Assembly (NCBI RefSeq): GCF_019974135.1
Contig: NZ_AP025017.1
Coordinates: forward strand, 3,100,001 to 3,164,000
Direction of reading: 5' to 3'
Origin: Actinomyces capricornis
GTDB taxonomy: Bacteria; Actinomycetota; Actinomycetes; Actinomycetales; Actinomycetaceae
DNA length: 64,000 bases
Shown: in pieces, positions 54,367-63,177 of the stretch
Layout of the letters: each line of letters starts with the position of its first letter
Numbering within the stretch: position 1 is the first letter of the stretch
The notes under the pieces: model-generated
Databases searched by the model: none
What the model was told of the DNA's origin: nothing
Seen by the model: the letters and a program-made list of their open reading frames with translations, nothing else
Translations under genes and position numbers: made by a program

Positions 54367-55644
54367 ATGACCGCCCCCGCACCGGGCCAGGGCCGCGCCG
54401 GGGCGGCCCCCGCCTCCCGCCAGGTCCTCGTCACCGGCATGGGGACCGTCAACCCCCTGGGCGGGGACGTTACCGCCACTTGGGAGGGCCTGCGCCACTC
54501 GCGCTGCGCGGTCACCGCGCTGGCCCCCCCGTGGGTGGCCGAGCACGACCTCCCCGTGTCCATCGCCGCCCCCCTGGCCATCGACCCCGGCGAACTGCTG
54601 CCCCCCAGGCTCCTGCGGCGCCTGGACCGGGCCTCCCAGTGCGCGCTGCTGGCCGCCCGGCAGGCCTGGACGCAGGCCGGCGAGCCCGAGGTCGACGGCG
54701 ACGCGCTGGCCGTGTCCCTCTCCCCCGGCATGGGCCCGGTCCTGTCGGTGATGGAGTCCTGGGACACCCTGCGCAGCCGGGGCCCGAGGCGGGTCCTGCC
54801 CACCTCCATCCCGGCGCTCATGCCCAACGCCCCGGCGGCGAGCGTGGGCATCGAGCTGGGGGCGCGCGCCGGCATCCACGCCCCGGTCTCCGCCTGCGCC
54901 TCGGGGGCCGAGGCCATCGCCTACGGCGCGGACCTCATCGCCCTGGGCCGGGCCGAGGTCGTGGTGGCCGGAGGCACCGATGCGGCCCTCCACCCCATGA
55001 CCGTTGCCGCCTTCGCGGCCATGCGCGCTCTGTCCACGCGCGATGAGGATCCCGGCACCGCCTCGCGCCCCTTCGCCCCGGACCGCGACGGCTTCGTCCT
55101 GGGAGAGGGGGCCGGCGTCGTCGTCCTGGAATCCGCCGAGCACGCCCGGGCCCGGGGCGCCCAGGCGCTGGCGGTCCTCGCCGGTGCCGCGGTGACGGCC
55201 GACGCCTACGACGTGGCCCGCCCCGAGCCCGGCGGCGCCCAGCAGGCCAGGGCCCTGCGCCTGGCCCTGGAGCGGGCCGGCGTGGAGGCCGGCCAGGTGG
55301 GGCATGTCAACGCCCACGCCACCTCCACCCCGGCGGGCGACGCCGTGGAGGCCGCGATGCTCGCCGCCACCGTCCCCCGGGCCGCCGTCAGCGCCACCAA
55401 GTCGGCCACCGCTCACCTCCTGGGAGGGGCCGGCGGACTGGAGGCGATCCTGGCCATCCAGGCGCTGCGCGAGCGCTGGGCCCCTCCGACCCTCCTGCCC
55501 GCCGGAGTGGACCCGGAGATCGCCGCCCTGGGTCTCGACGTCGTCGGCCCGACCGGGCGGGATCTGCACGGCCTGGAGGTGGCGGTCAGTACCTCCTTCG
55601 GCTTCGGCGGGCACAACGTCGCCCTCGTCCTGACCCGGCCCTGA
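54367..55644 (+). CDS. fabF: Beta-ketoacyl-ACP synthase II
   Basis: Condensing enzyme of fatty acid elongation. 425 residues with the Cys-His-His triad: C177 in VSACASGAEAIAYG, H317 in NAHATSTPAGD and H350 in KSATAHLLGGAGG. VLVTGMGTVNPLG at the N-terminus and STSFGFGGHN at the C-terminus are typical. Coupled to acpP (2-bp gap). Confidence 0.95.
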   Translation: MTAPAPGQGRAGAAPASRQVLVTGMGTVNPLGGDVTATWEGLRHSRCAVTALAPPWVAEHDLPVSIAAPLAIDPGELLPPRLLRRLDRASQCALLAARQAWTQAGEPEVDGDALAVSLSPGMGPVLSVMESWDTLRSRGPRRVLPTSIPALMPNAPAASVGIELGARAGIHAPVSACASGAEAIAYGADLIALGRAEVVVAGGTDAALHPMTVAAFAAMRALSTRDEDPGTASRPFAPDRDGFVLGEGAGVVVLESAEHARARGAQALAVLAGAAVTADAYDVARPEPGGAQQARALRLALERAGVEAGQVGHVNAHATSTPAGDAVEAAMLAATVPRAAVSATKSATAHLLGGAGGLEAILAIQALRERWAPPTLLPAGVDPEIAALGLDVVGPTGRDLHGLEVAVSTSFGFGGHNVALVLTRP

Positions 55645-55848
55645 CTACAGCTCCCCCGGCGGGCTGGGCACGCGGTCGGCCGAGCCGGATCGGGGTGGCG
55701 CGGCGGGAGAGGAGGGCGATGCATGCCCTGCCACCGGGTCACCACTGCGGCCTCATGCGCCTGGCAGCACCCGGCACGGCGCGCCAGGCCACCGGGGAGT
55801 CCCCCGCCGTCCGGGGGCCCACCGCACCGGAGCCGGTAGCCTGCTGCC

Positions 55849-56454
55849 ATGCCCCTCCTCCGACGCCGCGCCACTGCCCAGCCCCCTGATGACCTGCTCG
55901 CACTCGTCGATGAGCGCATCCTGGGAGCCGTTCCGCTGTCCCAGGACGACTCCTCCTGGGCGGTGGCCACCGCCCACCACCTGGTGATCCTCAGTCGCGG
56001 TGCCCACGCTGCGGCCGGTCCGCGCAAGGGCGATGCCCCCAACGCCGATGCCCCCGGACCTGAGCCCCACGCCGAGCGCTACGGCTGGGACGAGGTGGAG
56101 CACGGCTCCTGGGATGCCGAGGAGCGGGCCTTCACCCTGCGGTGGACCCGGATGGAGCACCCCGACCTGGTGCTGAGCGTGCCCGCGGGGGTGCGCCGCG
56201 AGGCCGGGTATGTGGAGTGCGACGTCGAGCCCTTCGCCAGGGCCCTGCGCCAGCGGGTGGAGGCCGCCATCGTCCACAGCGCCACCACCACCCTGCCCAG
56301 CGGCGCACCGGCCTCCGCCAGCATCCGACGCGACGCCCAGGGGCGCCTGTACCCCATCACCCGGCCCGCGCACTGCCCCGATCAGGCCGACGCCGCCGCG
56401 CTACGAGACCTGGAGCGGCGGGCCGCAGACGGTGTGGGTCTGCCCACAACCTGA
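55849..56454 (+). CDS. Conserved actinobacterial protein, function unknown
   Basis: 201 residues, soluble, with a PH-like beta-rich middle (SWAVATAHHLVILSR...YGWDEVEHGSWDAEERAFTLRW) and a helical C-terminus that ends near the tRNA-Asn. No catalytic motif. The family commonly lies upstream of this tRNA and def in actinomycetes, but no role is known. Confidence 0.75.
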   Translation: MPLLRRRATAQPPDDLLALVDERILGAVPLSQDDSSWAVATAHHLVILSRGAHAAAGPRKGDAPNADAPGPEPHAERYGWDEVEHGSWDAEERAFTLRWTRMEHPDLVLSVPAGVRREAGYVECDVEPFARALRQRVEAAIVHSATTTLPSGAPASASIRRDAQGRLYPITRPAHCPDQADAAALRDLERRAADGVGLPTT

Positions 56455-56545
56455 CCTTCGCGCGTCATCTCGCGGTTTTCTCCGGACGTGGCGATTCGAC
56501 GATGACACGGAATCATTGCTACAGTTCAACCCGCACAACGCGCAT

Positions 56546-56617
<72 letters not shown>

Positions 56618-56733
56618 CTCCTCGGAAGCCCCGGCCCCCACGGCCGGGGCTCCGTCGTTCCCCGACGCTTCTCGCATGGTCACGCACCGGCCCGGTGGTC
56701 GGCTCCGGGCCGCAGCCGTGCGAGGATGAGCCC

Positions 56734-57225
56734 ATGGCTTACCGCGACATCCGCATTATCGGCGACCCGGTGCTGCGCACCGAGTGCGACTGGATCACTG
56801 ATATCGACCACTCCGTGAAGTCCCTCGTCGAGGACCTCCTGGAGACGGTGGACGAGGACGGCCGCGCCGGCCTGGCCGCCAACCAGATCGGGGTGAGCCT
56901 GCGAGCCTTCTCCTGGAACATCGACGGCGAGATCGGCTACATTCTCAACCCCAAGCTCGTGGAGACCTCCACCGAGGAGTACCAGGACGGCGACGAGGGC
57001 TGCCTGTCCGTGCCGGGCCTGTGGTTCCCCACCCAGCGCGCCTGGTACGCCCGGGCCGAGGGCATCGACCTGGACGGGCGCACGGTCGTCGTCGAGGGCG
57101 AGGAGCTCATGGCGCGCTGCATCCAGCACGAGCTCGACCACCTCGATGGCCACCTCTACCTCGACCGCCTGGACCGCAAGAACCGCGCCCGGGCCATGAA
57201 GGAGTTGCGCGCCCAGGGCCTGTAG
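56734..57225 (+). CDS. def: Peptide deformylase
   Basis: Removes the formyl group from new proteins. 163 residues. All three motifs are present: GLAANQIG (46-53), EGCLSVP (metal-binding C90) and QHELDHLDG (H132, E133, H136). ATG at 56734 starts directly at [14 protein letters not shown]; the frame extends upstream through the tRNA but has no ribosome-binding site there. Confidence 0.96.
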   Translation: MAYRDIRIIGDPVLRTECDWITDIDHSVKSLVEDLLETVDEDGRAGLAANQIGVSLRAFSWNIDGEIGYILNPKLVETSTEEYQDGDEGCLSVPGLWFPTQRAWYARAEGIDLDGRTVVVEGEELMARCIQHELDHLDGHLYLDRLDRKNRARAMKELRAQGL

Positions 57226-57321
57226 GGACCGAGCCCGGGAGTGGCCCGCCGCCGCGGGGCCTGGACCCACCCGCCGCTCGCCACGCCCCTACCCGAGGCC
57301 GGCCCGTCCTCCCCCAGCGCA

Positions 57322-57362
57322 CCGGGCCCCGGTCACCGACATCTGCGGTGACCGGGGCCCGG
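57322..57362. terminator. Bidirectional terminator between def and DUF3145 gene
   Basis: Perfect 17-bp stem (arms 57322-57338 and 57346-57362) with a 7-base loop between the two convergent genes. Rich in GC, without U-tracts. Confidence 0.85.
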
Positions 57363-57406
57363 CCTCATGCTCATCGTAGGAGGCGCCGCTCTCCGGCGAC
57401 CCAGAC

Positions 57407-57907
57407 TCAGCCGACCCGGTGCAGCCAGCGCACCGGGGCGCCGGCGCCGGCGTAGCGGAAGGGCTCGAGCTCGTCGTCCCAGGCCTGGCCCACGGCCAGG
57501 TCCAGCTCACGGCGCATCCGGTCGGGATCGGCCGAGTGCATGAGCGCGGCACGGATGCGGTCCTCGGGGACCACGACGTTGCCGTGGACATCGGTCTGGG
57601 CATGGAAGATGCCCAGGTCGGGAGTGTGGGACCAGCGCCCGCCGTCGGTCCCGGCACTGGCCTCCTCCGTGACCTCGTAGCGCAGGTTGGCCCATCCGCG
57701 CAGCGCGGAGGTCAGGGTGGCTCCGGTACCGGCGGGGCCCACCCAACTGGTCTCGGCGCGCATCATGCCGGGGGCCGCGGGCTGGTCGATCCAGTCCAGG
57801 TGGACGCGCGAGCCCAGCACCTCGGCGGCCGCCCATTCGACGTGGGGGCACAGCGCCCGGGGTGCAGAGTGCACGAAGATGACACCGCGGGTGTAGGCAC
57901 CGATCAT
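57407..57907 (-). CDS. DUF3145 family protein
   Basis: 166 residues. The start MIGAYTRGVIFVHSAPRAL and the WAAAEVLGSRVHLDW and GIFHAQTDVHGNVVVPEDRI blocks identify the family, which is restricted to actinobacteria and often lies beside fatty acid synthesis genes, as here. Function unknown. AGGAGG precedes the ATG at 57907. Confidence 0.88.
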   Translation of the reverse strand: MIGAYTRGVIFVHSAPRALCPHVEWAAAEVLGSRVHLDWIDQPAAPGMMRAETSWVGPAGTGATLTSALRGWANLRYEVTEEASAGTDGGRWSHTPDLGIFHAQTDVHGNVVVPEDRIRAALMHSADPDRMRRELDLAVGQAWDDELEPFRYAGAGAPVRWLHRVG

Positions 57908-58180
57908 GACTTTCGCCTCCTGATGTGATCGAGATTCGCCTTCCCCAACGGTCTCGATCCTCAGCGGATGCTTCTCATGACGCACGCGGCGTGCACGCAC
58001 ATTGTGCCCCACCGCCCACCGGTGGTCCAGCCCGCCGGCGAGGAGCCCCGTCTCGATCGCGTCTCGGCGCCGGCGATTCCACGGGGGTCGCGCTGCCCAC
58101 AGGCCCATCGGCGCGCCCTGCGACCTCCCAGGGCCGGCACGGGGCCGGAGCCCGGCCAGCGCGGGCCCGCGCCCGGGCGC

Positions 58181-60193
58181 CTACAGGCCCTGCTTGATGC
58201 GCATCCGGCGCTGCTCCAGTGAGGTGATCTCGGCAAGCAGCCCGCGGTAGCCCTCCTCATCCTGACCCGAGGCGCGCCGGTGGCGCGAGCGCAGCTCGGC
58301 CAGGCGCCGGTTGATGCCCATGACCGCCAGGGAGCTGAGCACGCCGGTGGCGTAGCGCTCCAGCGCCCCGGGGTCGAGCTCCGCCCCCCGCCCGCGAATG
58401 GTGGGCAGTGGCAGGGGGGCGACGGCCAGCTCGGTGATGGCGGCGTCGATGACCCCCACCGCCCCGGCGCGCACCTCCTCGATCCACCGCTGGGTGGCGC
58501 GGCGCACCGCCTCAGGCTCGGCCAGCCCCGCCGCCAGGGCGCCCTGGATCATCTCCTGGGCCCGGGCCGCCCCGCCGGCGGCCTCGATGGCCTCGTAGAC
58601 GGCCCGGTGGGTCGACTGGCTGAAGGAGCCCGCCCCGATCTCGTCGGCCCCGGCCGCCGCCGCGGCCGTGGGGATCTGGATGATCACCGCCAGGGCCTCG
58701 CGCTCCAGGCGCTCGACCGGGTCGCTCACCGGCGCCAGCCCGCGGGGCCGGGGCGGGCCCTGCGCGCCGTCGGGCCCCTCGATGGGCCACTGCTCCTCGG
58801 GCGCCGGGTGCGCACTGCGCCGCTCGGCGGCCCTGACGGCGCCGACCACCTCGCCGTCGGGCAGCCCCAGCCAGCCCGAGAGGCGGCGGGTGTACTCGCG
58901 CTTGAGGGCCCGGTCCCTGATGCCCGCCACCACGGGTGCGGCCGCGCGCAGGCCCTGGATGCGGCCCTCGGGGGTGTCGAGGTTGAGGCTGGCCAGGGAG
59001 GAGCGGATGACGAACTCGAACAGGGGCACGCGCCGCTCCAGCAGGCGGGGGATGCCCTGGTCGCCCTCCCGCATGCGCAGGTCGCAGGGGTCCATGCCCC
59101 CGGGGTCGACCGCCACGAAGGTCTGGGTGGCGAAGCGCTGATCCTCGCCGTAGGCCCGCAGCGCCGCCTTCTGCCCGGCCGCATCGCCGTCGAAGGTGAA
59201 GATGACCTCCCCACCGCGGGCCTCGCGGCCCTGCCCGGTGATGACGCCCGCGGCCGGGTCGGCCACGTCGCCCAGGAGGCGCCGCACCACGCGCACGTGA
59301 TCGGCGCCGAAGGCGGTGCCGCAGGTGGCCACCGCCGTGGTCACCCCCGACAGGTGCGCGGCCATGACGTCGGTGTAGCCCTCGACGACAACCACGCGGT
59401 GTCCCCGGGCGATGTCCTTCCTGGCCAGGTCGAGTCCATAGAGCACCTGGCTCTTGTGGAACACGGCGGTCTCGGGGGTGTTGAGGTACTTGGGGCCCTT
59501 GTCGTCCTCCGACAGGCGCCGGGCCCCAAAGCCCACGGTGGCGCCGGTGATGTCGCGGATGGGCCAGATGAGGCGGTCGCGGAAGCGGTCGTAGACGCGG
59601 CTGCCGTCCTGGCCGCCGCGGCTGCACAGCCCGGAGTCGACCAGCTCGGCCTCGGTGTAGCCGGCGCCGCGCAGGTGGCGGGCCAGGTTGTCCCACCCCG
59701 CCGGGGCGTAGCCGACGCCGAAGTGGACGGCGGCGCGGCGGTCGAAGCCGCGGGAGGTCAGGAAGTCCCGGGCGGCCTGGGCGCCGGGGGTGGCCAGCTG
59801 CTCGGCGAACCAGGCCTCGGCCAGGCGGTTGGCGTCCATGAGGCGCTGGCGCGTGCCGGGCTCCACCCCGCGGCGCACCTGCCCGCCCTCCTCGTAACGC
59901 AGCTGGACGCCGGTGCGGTCGGCCAGGTACTCCACCGCCTCGGTGAAGCCCAGGTGGCTGATCCGCTGGATGAAGGTGATGACATCCCCGCCCTCGCCGC
60001 ATCCGAAGCAGTGCCAGTAGCCCAGCTGGGGCCGCACGTGGAAGGAGGGGGTGCGCTCGTCGTGGAAGGGGCACAGCCCCTTCATGGATCCCACGCCCGC
60101 GCTCTTGAGGGTCACGTGCTCGCTGACGACATCCTCGATGCGGGCGCGCTCGCGCACGGCCTCGATGTCCTCGCGCTTGATCAGTCCCGGCAC
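58181..60193 (-). CDS. dnaG: DNA primase
   Basis: Makes RNA primers for replication. 670 residues from GTG at 60193. The CHC2 zinc finger is CPFHDERTPSFH...WHCFGCGEGGD; the Toprim core has VVVVEGYTDVMAAH and FTFDGDAAGQKAA; the helicase-binding C-terminus follows. The region before FTFDGDAAG contains an extra Gly/Arg-rich segment (DVADPAAGVITGQGREARGG) not usual in the family. GTG at 60193 just precedes PGLIKREDIEAV; an ATG at 60259 would add 22 residues with atypical sequence from the inverted repeat. Confidence 0.95.
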   Translation of the reverse strand: MPGLIKREDIEAVRERARIEDVVSEHVTLKSAGVGSMKGLCPFHDERTPSFHVRPQLGYWHCFGCGEGGDVITFIQRISHLGFTEAVEYLADRTGVQLRYEEGGQVRRGVEPGTRQRLMDANRLAEAWFAEQLATPGAQAARDFLTSRGFDRRAAVHFGVGYAPAGWDNLARHLRGAGYTEAELVDSGLCSRGGQDGSRVYDRFRDRLIWPIRDITGATVGFGARRLSEDDKGPKYLNTPETAVFHKSQVLYGLDLARKDIARGHRVVVVEGYTDVMAAHLSGVTTAVATCGTAFGADHVRVVRRLLGDVADPAAGVITGQGREARGGEVIFTFDGDAAGQKAALRAYGEDQRFATQTFVAVDPGGMDPCDLRMREGDQGIPRLLERRVPLFEFVIRSSLASLNLDTPEGRIQGLRAAAPVVAGIRDRALKREYTRRLSGWLGLPDGEVVGAVRAAERRSAHPAPEEQWPIEGPDGAQGPPRPRGLAPVSDPVERLEREALAVIIQIPTAAAAAGADEIGAGSFSQSTHRAVYEAIEAAGGAARAQEMIQGALAAGLAEPEAVRRATQRWIEEVRAGAVGVIDAAITELAVAPLPLPTIRGRGAELDPGALERYATGVLSSLAVMGINRRLAELRSRHRRASGQDEEGYRGLLAEITSLEQRRMRIKQGL

Positions 60194-60244
60194 GGGCCCA
60201 TGGTAGGCGAGGCCGGCGCCACGACGCCCACCCCTCCCCTTCTT

Positions 60245-60312
60245 TTCGACAATTTGCATGAGATCGGCCTTTTCCAGGCCTGGAGAAGTACGATCTCATG
60301 CAAATTGTCGAA
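60245..60312. repeat. Perfect 22-bp inverted repeat between dgt and dnaG
   Basis: Arms 60245-60266 and 60291-60312 are exact complements (arm begins TTCGACAATTTGCATGAGA). They enclose 24 bp with a second palindrome TCCAGGCCTGGA. The arms are AT-rich in a region otherwise above 70 percent GC. No U-tract on either side, so it is not a classical terminator. It abuts the dgt stop (60315). A regulatory site or small mobile element is possible. Confidence 0.9.
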
Positions 60313-60314
60313 GG

Positions 60315-61751
60315 TTAGACCTGGGAGAAGAGGCCGCACAGGCTGGCGTGCCAGGCGCGGGCGGAGGTATCAGTCAGCGAGGCGATCTGATCCACCACCA
60401 CGCGCAGGCGCTCGTCCTGGCCCTCCGCGCACTGCCAGTCCTGGGCGAAGGCCGGGTCCAGGTGGGCCCCCCGGCCCTCCATGAGGGCGTCGGCCAGGTC
60501 GAAGATGACCGTGCGCTGTCTCAGGTAGACCGGCTCGTGCTCGCGTGGGGCCATGACGTAGCGCACCGCCGCGCCCTTGAGCACCAGGATCTCGGCCGCC
60601 GTGGCCTCGGGGATGACCAGGTCCGCCCCGTAGCGGGTCAGCCGCCCCTGCCCGTAGACCTCGCGGGTGGCCTGGGCCACGGAGGACACGAAGCGGCCGA
60701 TGAGCTCGCTGGTGAGGTTCTTCAGGTCCGCGGCGTCGGCCCGCGAGCCGGTGTAGGACCGGATCCAGAAGGGCACGGCCACCAGGCGCTCCCAGGCGGC
60801 CCCCAGGACATCGGCGCTCATGGCTCCCCCGTACCACTGCCGGGTCTCCTCGACCAGCCGGTCTACCTCGGCCTGGTCGCCCAGGCGAGCGGGGTCCATG
60901 CGCCCCAGGGCGATGGCGTCCTCGACGTCGTGGACGGAGTAGCCCACGTCGTCGGCCAGGTCCATGATCTGGGCCTCCAGGCACCGCCGGCCCTCGGGGG
61001 CGCCCTGGCGCATCCAGGTGAAGATCTCGGCGTCCTCGGGGTAGGCGCAGTACTTGCGCAGGCTCTTGGCCCGCGCCTCCCCCGAGCCGCCGCCCTTGGC
61101 CCAGGGGTACTTGGCCACCGCGTCCAGGCCGGCCCGGGTGAGGTTGAGGCCCACGGACCTGCCCGCGGCGTCCACAGTCTTGGGCTCCAGGCGGGTCAGC
61201 AGCCGGAAGGTCTGGGCGTTGCCCTCAAAACCGCCGATCCGATCGGCGACGACGTCCAGCGCCTTCTCGCCGTTGTGCCCGTAGGGCGGGTGGCCCAGGT
61301 CGTGGCTCAGGCAGGCGGCGTCGACGACGTCGGGGTCGCATCCCAGCGCCTGGCCCAGGGCCCGCCCCACCTGGGCGACCTCCAGGGAGTGGGTCAGGCG
61401 GGTGCGAACGAAGTCGTCGGCCGAGGGCCCCAGCACCTGGGTCTTGGCCCCCAGGCGGCGCAGCGCCGAGGAGTGCAGCACCCGCGCCCGGTCGCGCTCG
61501 AAGGGAGTGCGCCGGGGATCCTTGCCCGACTCGGCCAGGAATCGCTCGACGTCGTGATCGCTGTACCCGCCGACCGCGGCGGGGATCGATGAGCCGGGCA
61601 GGGCTCCGGAGGCAGCGCCAGGACCGGTGAGCGGGCCGGAGGCCGCCCCGCAGGAGCGGCCTCCCCCGGGGCCGCTGGGGGACTCGGCAGCGGAGTCGGC
61701 AGGGGGCTGGGGCGGGGCCGAGGCAGAAGGCACGTGAGGGTGCGCGGACAT
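60315..61751 (-). CDS. dgt: Deoxyguanosinetriphosphate triphosphohydrolase-like protein
   Basis: HD-domain dNTPase. 478 residues from ATG at 61751. Motifs: TRLTHSLEVAQVGR, the HD pair in CLSHDLGHPPYGHNGE, and DLADDVGYSVHDVEDA. The first ~60 residues are a Pro/Ala/Ser-rich tail not conserved in the family. In many actinobacteria dgt is followed by dnaG in this order, as here. An upstream reading frame to 62762 is antisense to the next gene and is not used. Confidence 0.92.
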   Translation of the reverse strand: MSAHPHVPSASAPPQPPADSAAESPSGPGGGRSCGAASGPLTGPGAASGALPGSSIPAAVGGYSDHDVERFLAESGKDPRRTPFERDRARVLHSSALRRLGAKTQVLGPSADDFVRTRLTHSLEVAQVGRALGQALGCDPDVVDAACLSHDLGHPPYGHNGEKALDVVADRIGGFEGNAQTFRLLTRLEPKTVDAAGRSVGLNLTRAGLDAVAKYPWAKGGGSGEARAKSLRKYCAYPEDAEIFTWMRQGAPEGRRCLEAQIMDLADDVGYSVHDVEDAIALGRMDPARLGDQAEVDRLVEETRQWYGGAMSADVLGAAWERLVAVPFWIRSYTGSRADAADLKNLTSELIGRFVSSVAQATREVYGQGRLTRYGADLVIPEATAAEILVLKGAAVRYVMAPREHEPVYLRQRTVIFDLADALMEGRGAHLDPAFAQDWQCAEGQDERLRVVVDQIASLTDTSARAWHASLCGLFSQV

Positions 61752-61829
61752 GACCACAAGGTAACGCAGGGTGGGGTTACGATGTCTGAACTGTCGGGCG
61801 CCCGCCTGACATGACGGGAGACTGCTTCT

Positions 61830-63056
61830 GTGAGCACCACCACCACGCTCGTCCACCGGCCGTATGACGGACCGGAGGAGTGGTGGCGCCACGCGCTGGT
61901 CTACGAGTTCTTCTCCCCCGATCTGGGGGCCGCCGAGCTCCGGTGCAGCGACTCGGTCCTGGACCATATCGCCTCCCTGGGCTTCGATACGGTCCTGCTG
62001 CGCCCGAGCCTGGTGGACCCGGCGACGCAGATGAGCGCGGTGTCGGGCACCATCGCGCGCGCCCATGAGCGGGGGCTGCGCGCCATCGTCCGGGTCTCGG
62101 GCGCCCTGGGCCCGATCACGGGCCCTCATGCCGGGCGGCACACCGCCTACCTCACCGGGGTGGAGCGGCCCGGGGAGGACATCCTGCGCCGGGCCGAGGG
62201 ATACCTGCGCGCCGGCGCCGACGGTATCGACCTGGGCACCATCGTCCCGCCCTCGGTCACCCGGCAGACGGACCTGGGCACTTTGAGCCGGTATGTGGCG
62301 ATCCTGCATGGCATGGTGGCCGAGTACACCGAGGACGGCGTCGTGGGGGCCGATGTCACCGCCGATCACCCCGACTCCCTGCGCCACCACCTCCAGGACG
62401 ACTGGGTCCACCACCTGCGCGATGACCGCCTGACCCTGGCCCGCTGGGATCCCGGCTCGATGACCGCCCACCTCACCCAGTCCTTCGATGAGCGCTCCCG
62501 CTTCGGGACGCCGCCCAGCTGGCGCTTCATGCCGCCCCATGCACTCCTGGAGGAGCTGGACCCCGGCGACGGCATGCGCTGGTACGCCACCGACCCCGCG
62601 GAGCGACTGCGCCGCGCGACGGCTCTGCAGTCGATGATGCTGGCCCTGCCGGGCTCGGTCTACCTGCGCCAGGGCGATGAGATCGCCATGGCCGACGCCG
62701 ATAAGCCCAGCGACCCGCTGGCGCTGGCCGATCTGGTGGCCCGCCTCGCCCAGGAGCAGCACACCGCCGTCGGCTCACCGGTGGCCACGGTCCGCCACGC
62801 CACCCATGTGCGCCGGGAGCACGGCCTGGCCTCGGCACCGATGGCCTTCGTCACGGGCCTGGAGTGGAGCGGCCCCGAAGCCCTGACCTTCCTGTCACGC
62901 GATGTGCTGGTGCTGGTCAACATGTCTGAAACCTCACTCATCCTGCCCGCGGAGGCGCGGGTGCTGCTGTCCTCCCAGTCCTTGGGGCAGGACGAGGGCC
63001 GGATCCTCGTTCCGCCGACGACGGCGGTGTGGCTGGAGGCGGCCACGGTCGCCTGA
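61830..63056 (+). CDS. GH13 alpha-amylase-like protein, probably inactive
   Basis: 408 residues, shorter than the ~550 of GH13 alpha-glucosidases. The start WWRHALVYEFFSPDL and the TIM-barrel strands (SLGFDTVLLRPSL, GLRAIVRVSG, PGSVYLRQGDEI) are GH13-like. The usual catalytic blocks are degenerate: GADGIDLGTI replaces the nucleophile segment with R-x-D, and no clear general acid is seen. It directly precedes malE and may be a sugar-binding or regulatory relic. GTG start at 61830 with GGGAG upstream. Confidence 0.7.
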   Translation: MSTTTTLVHRPYDGPEEWWRHALVYEFFSPDLGAAELRCSDSVLDHIASLGFDTVLLRPSLVDPATQMSAVSGTIARAHERGLRAIVRVSGALGPITGPHAGRHTAYLTGVERPGEDILRRAEGYLRAGADGIDLGTIVPPSVTRQTDLGTLSRYVAILHGMVAEYTEDGVVGADVTADHPDSLRHHLQDDWVHHLRDDRLTLARWDPGSMTAHLTQSFDERSRFGTPPSWRFMPPHALLEELDPGDGMRWYATDPAERLRRATALQSMMLALPGSVYLRQGDEIAMADADKPSDPLALADLVARLAQEQHTAVGSPVATVRHATHVRREHGLASAPMAFVTGLEWSGPEALTFLSRDVLVLVNMSETSLILPAEARVLLSSQSLGQDEGRILVPPTTAVWLEAATVA

Positions 63057-63077
63057 GACGACCGCTGAAAACCGGCC

Positions 63078-63125
63078 TGCAAACTTCGTACAGTCCTTGC
63101 AAAGTTTGCACGGCGCGGCTACATT
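63078..63125 (+). promoter_or_regulatory. malE promoter overlapped by a LacI/MalR-type operator
   Basis: TTGCAA (-35, 63097-63102), 17-bp spacer, TACATT (-10, 63120-63125). The 13-bp perfect palindrome TGCAAAGTTTGCA (63098-63110) covers the -35 box, and a half-site TGCAAAC lies at 63078-63084. Binding of a LacI-type regulator here would block transcription of malE. Confidence 0.65.
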
Positions 63126-63177
63126 CAGTGCATCCCCAGGGGCGACCCGCCCCGACCTGATTCGAAGGAGAATCCTC

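Noticed and set aside
52837..55614. 925-codon minus frame across fasR, acpP and fabF
   Set aside because: Opposes three clear genes with conserved motifs; low-complexity Gly/His/Asp sequence.
58280..60484. 734-codon plus frame over dnaG
   Set aside because: Shadow of dnaG; no recognisable domain.
61752..62762. Upstream extension of dgt to an 815-residue protein
   Set aside because: The added 337 residues are antisense to the GH13-like gene and lack any domain; ATG at 61751 gives the normal protein.
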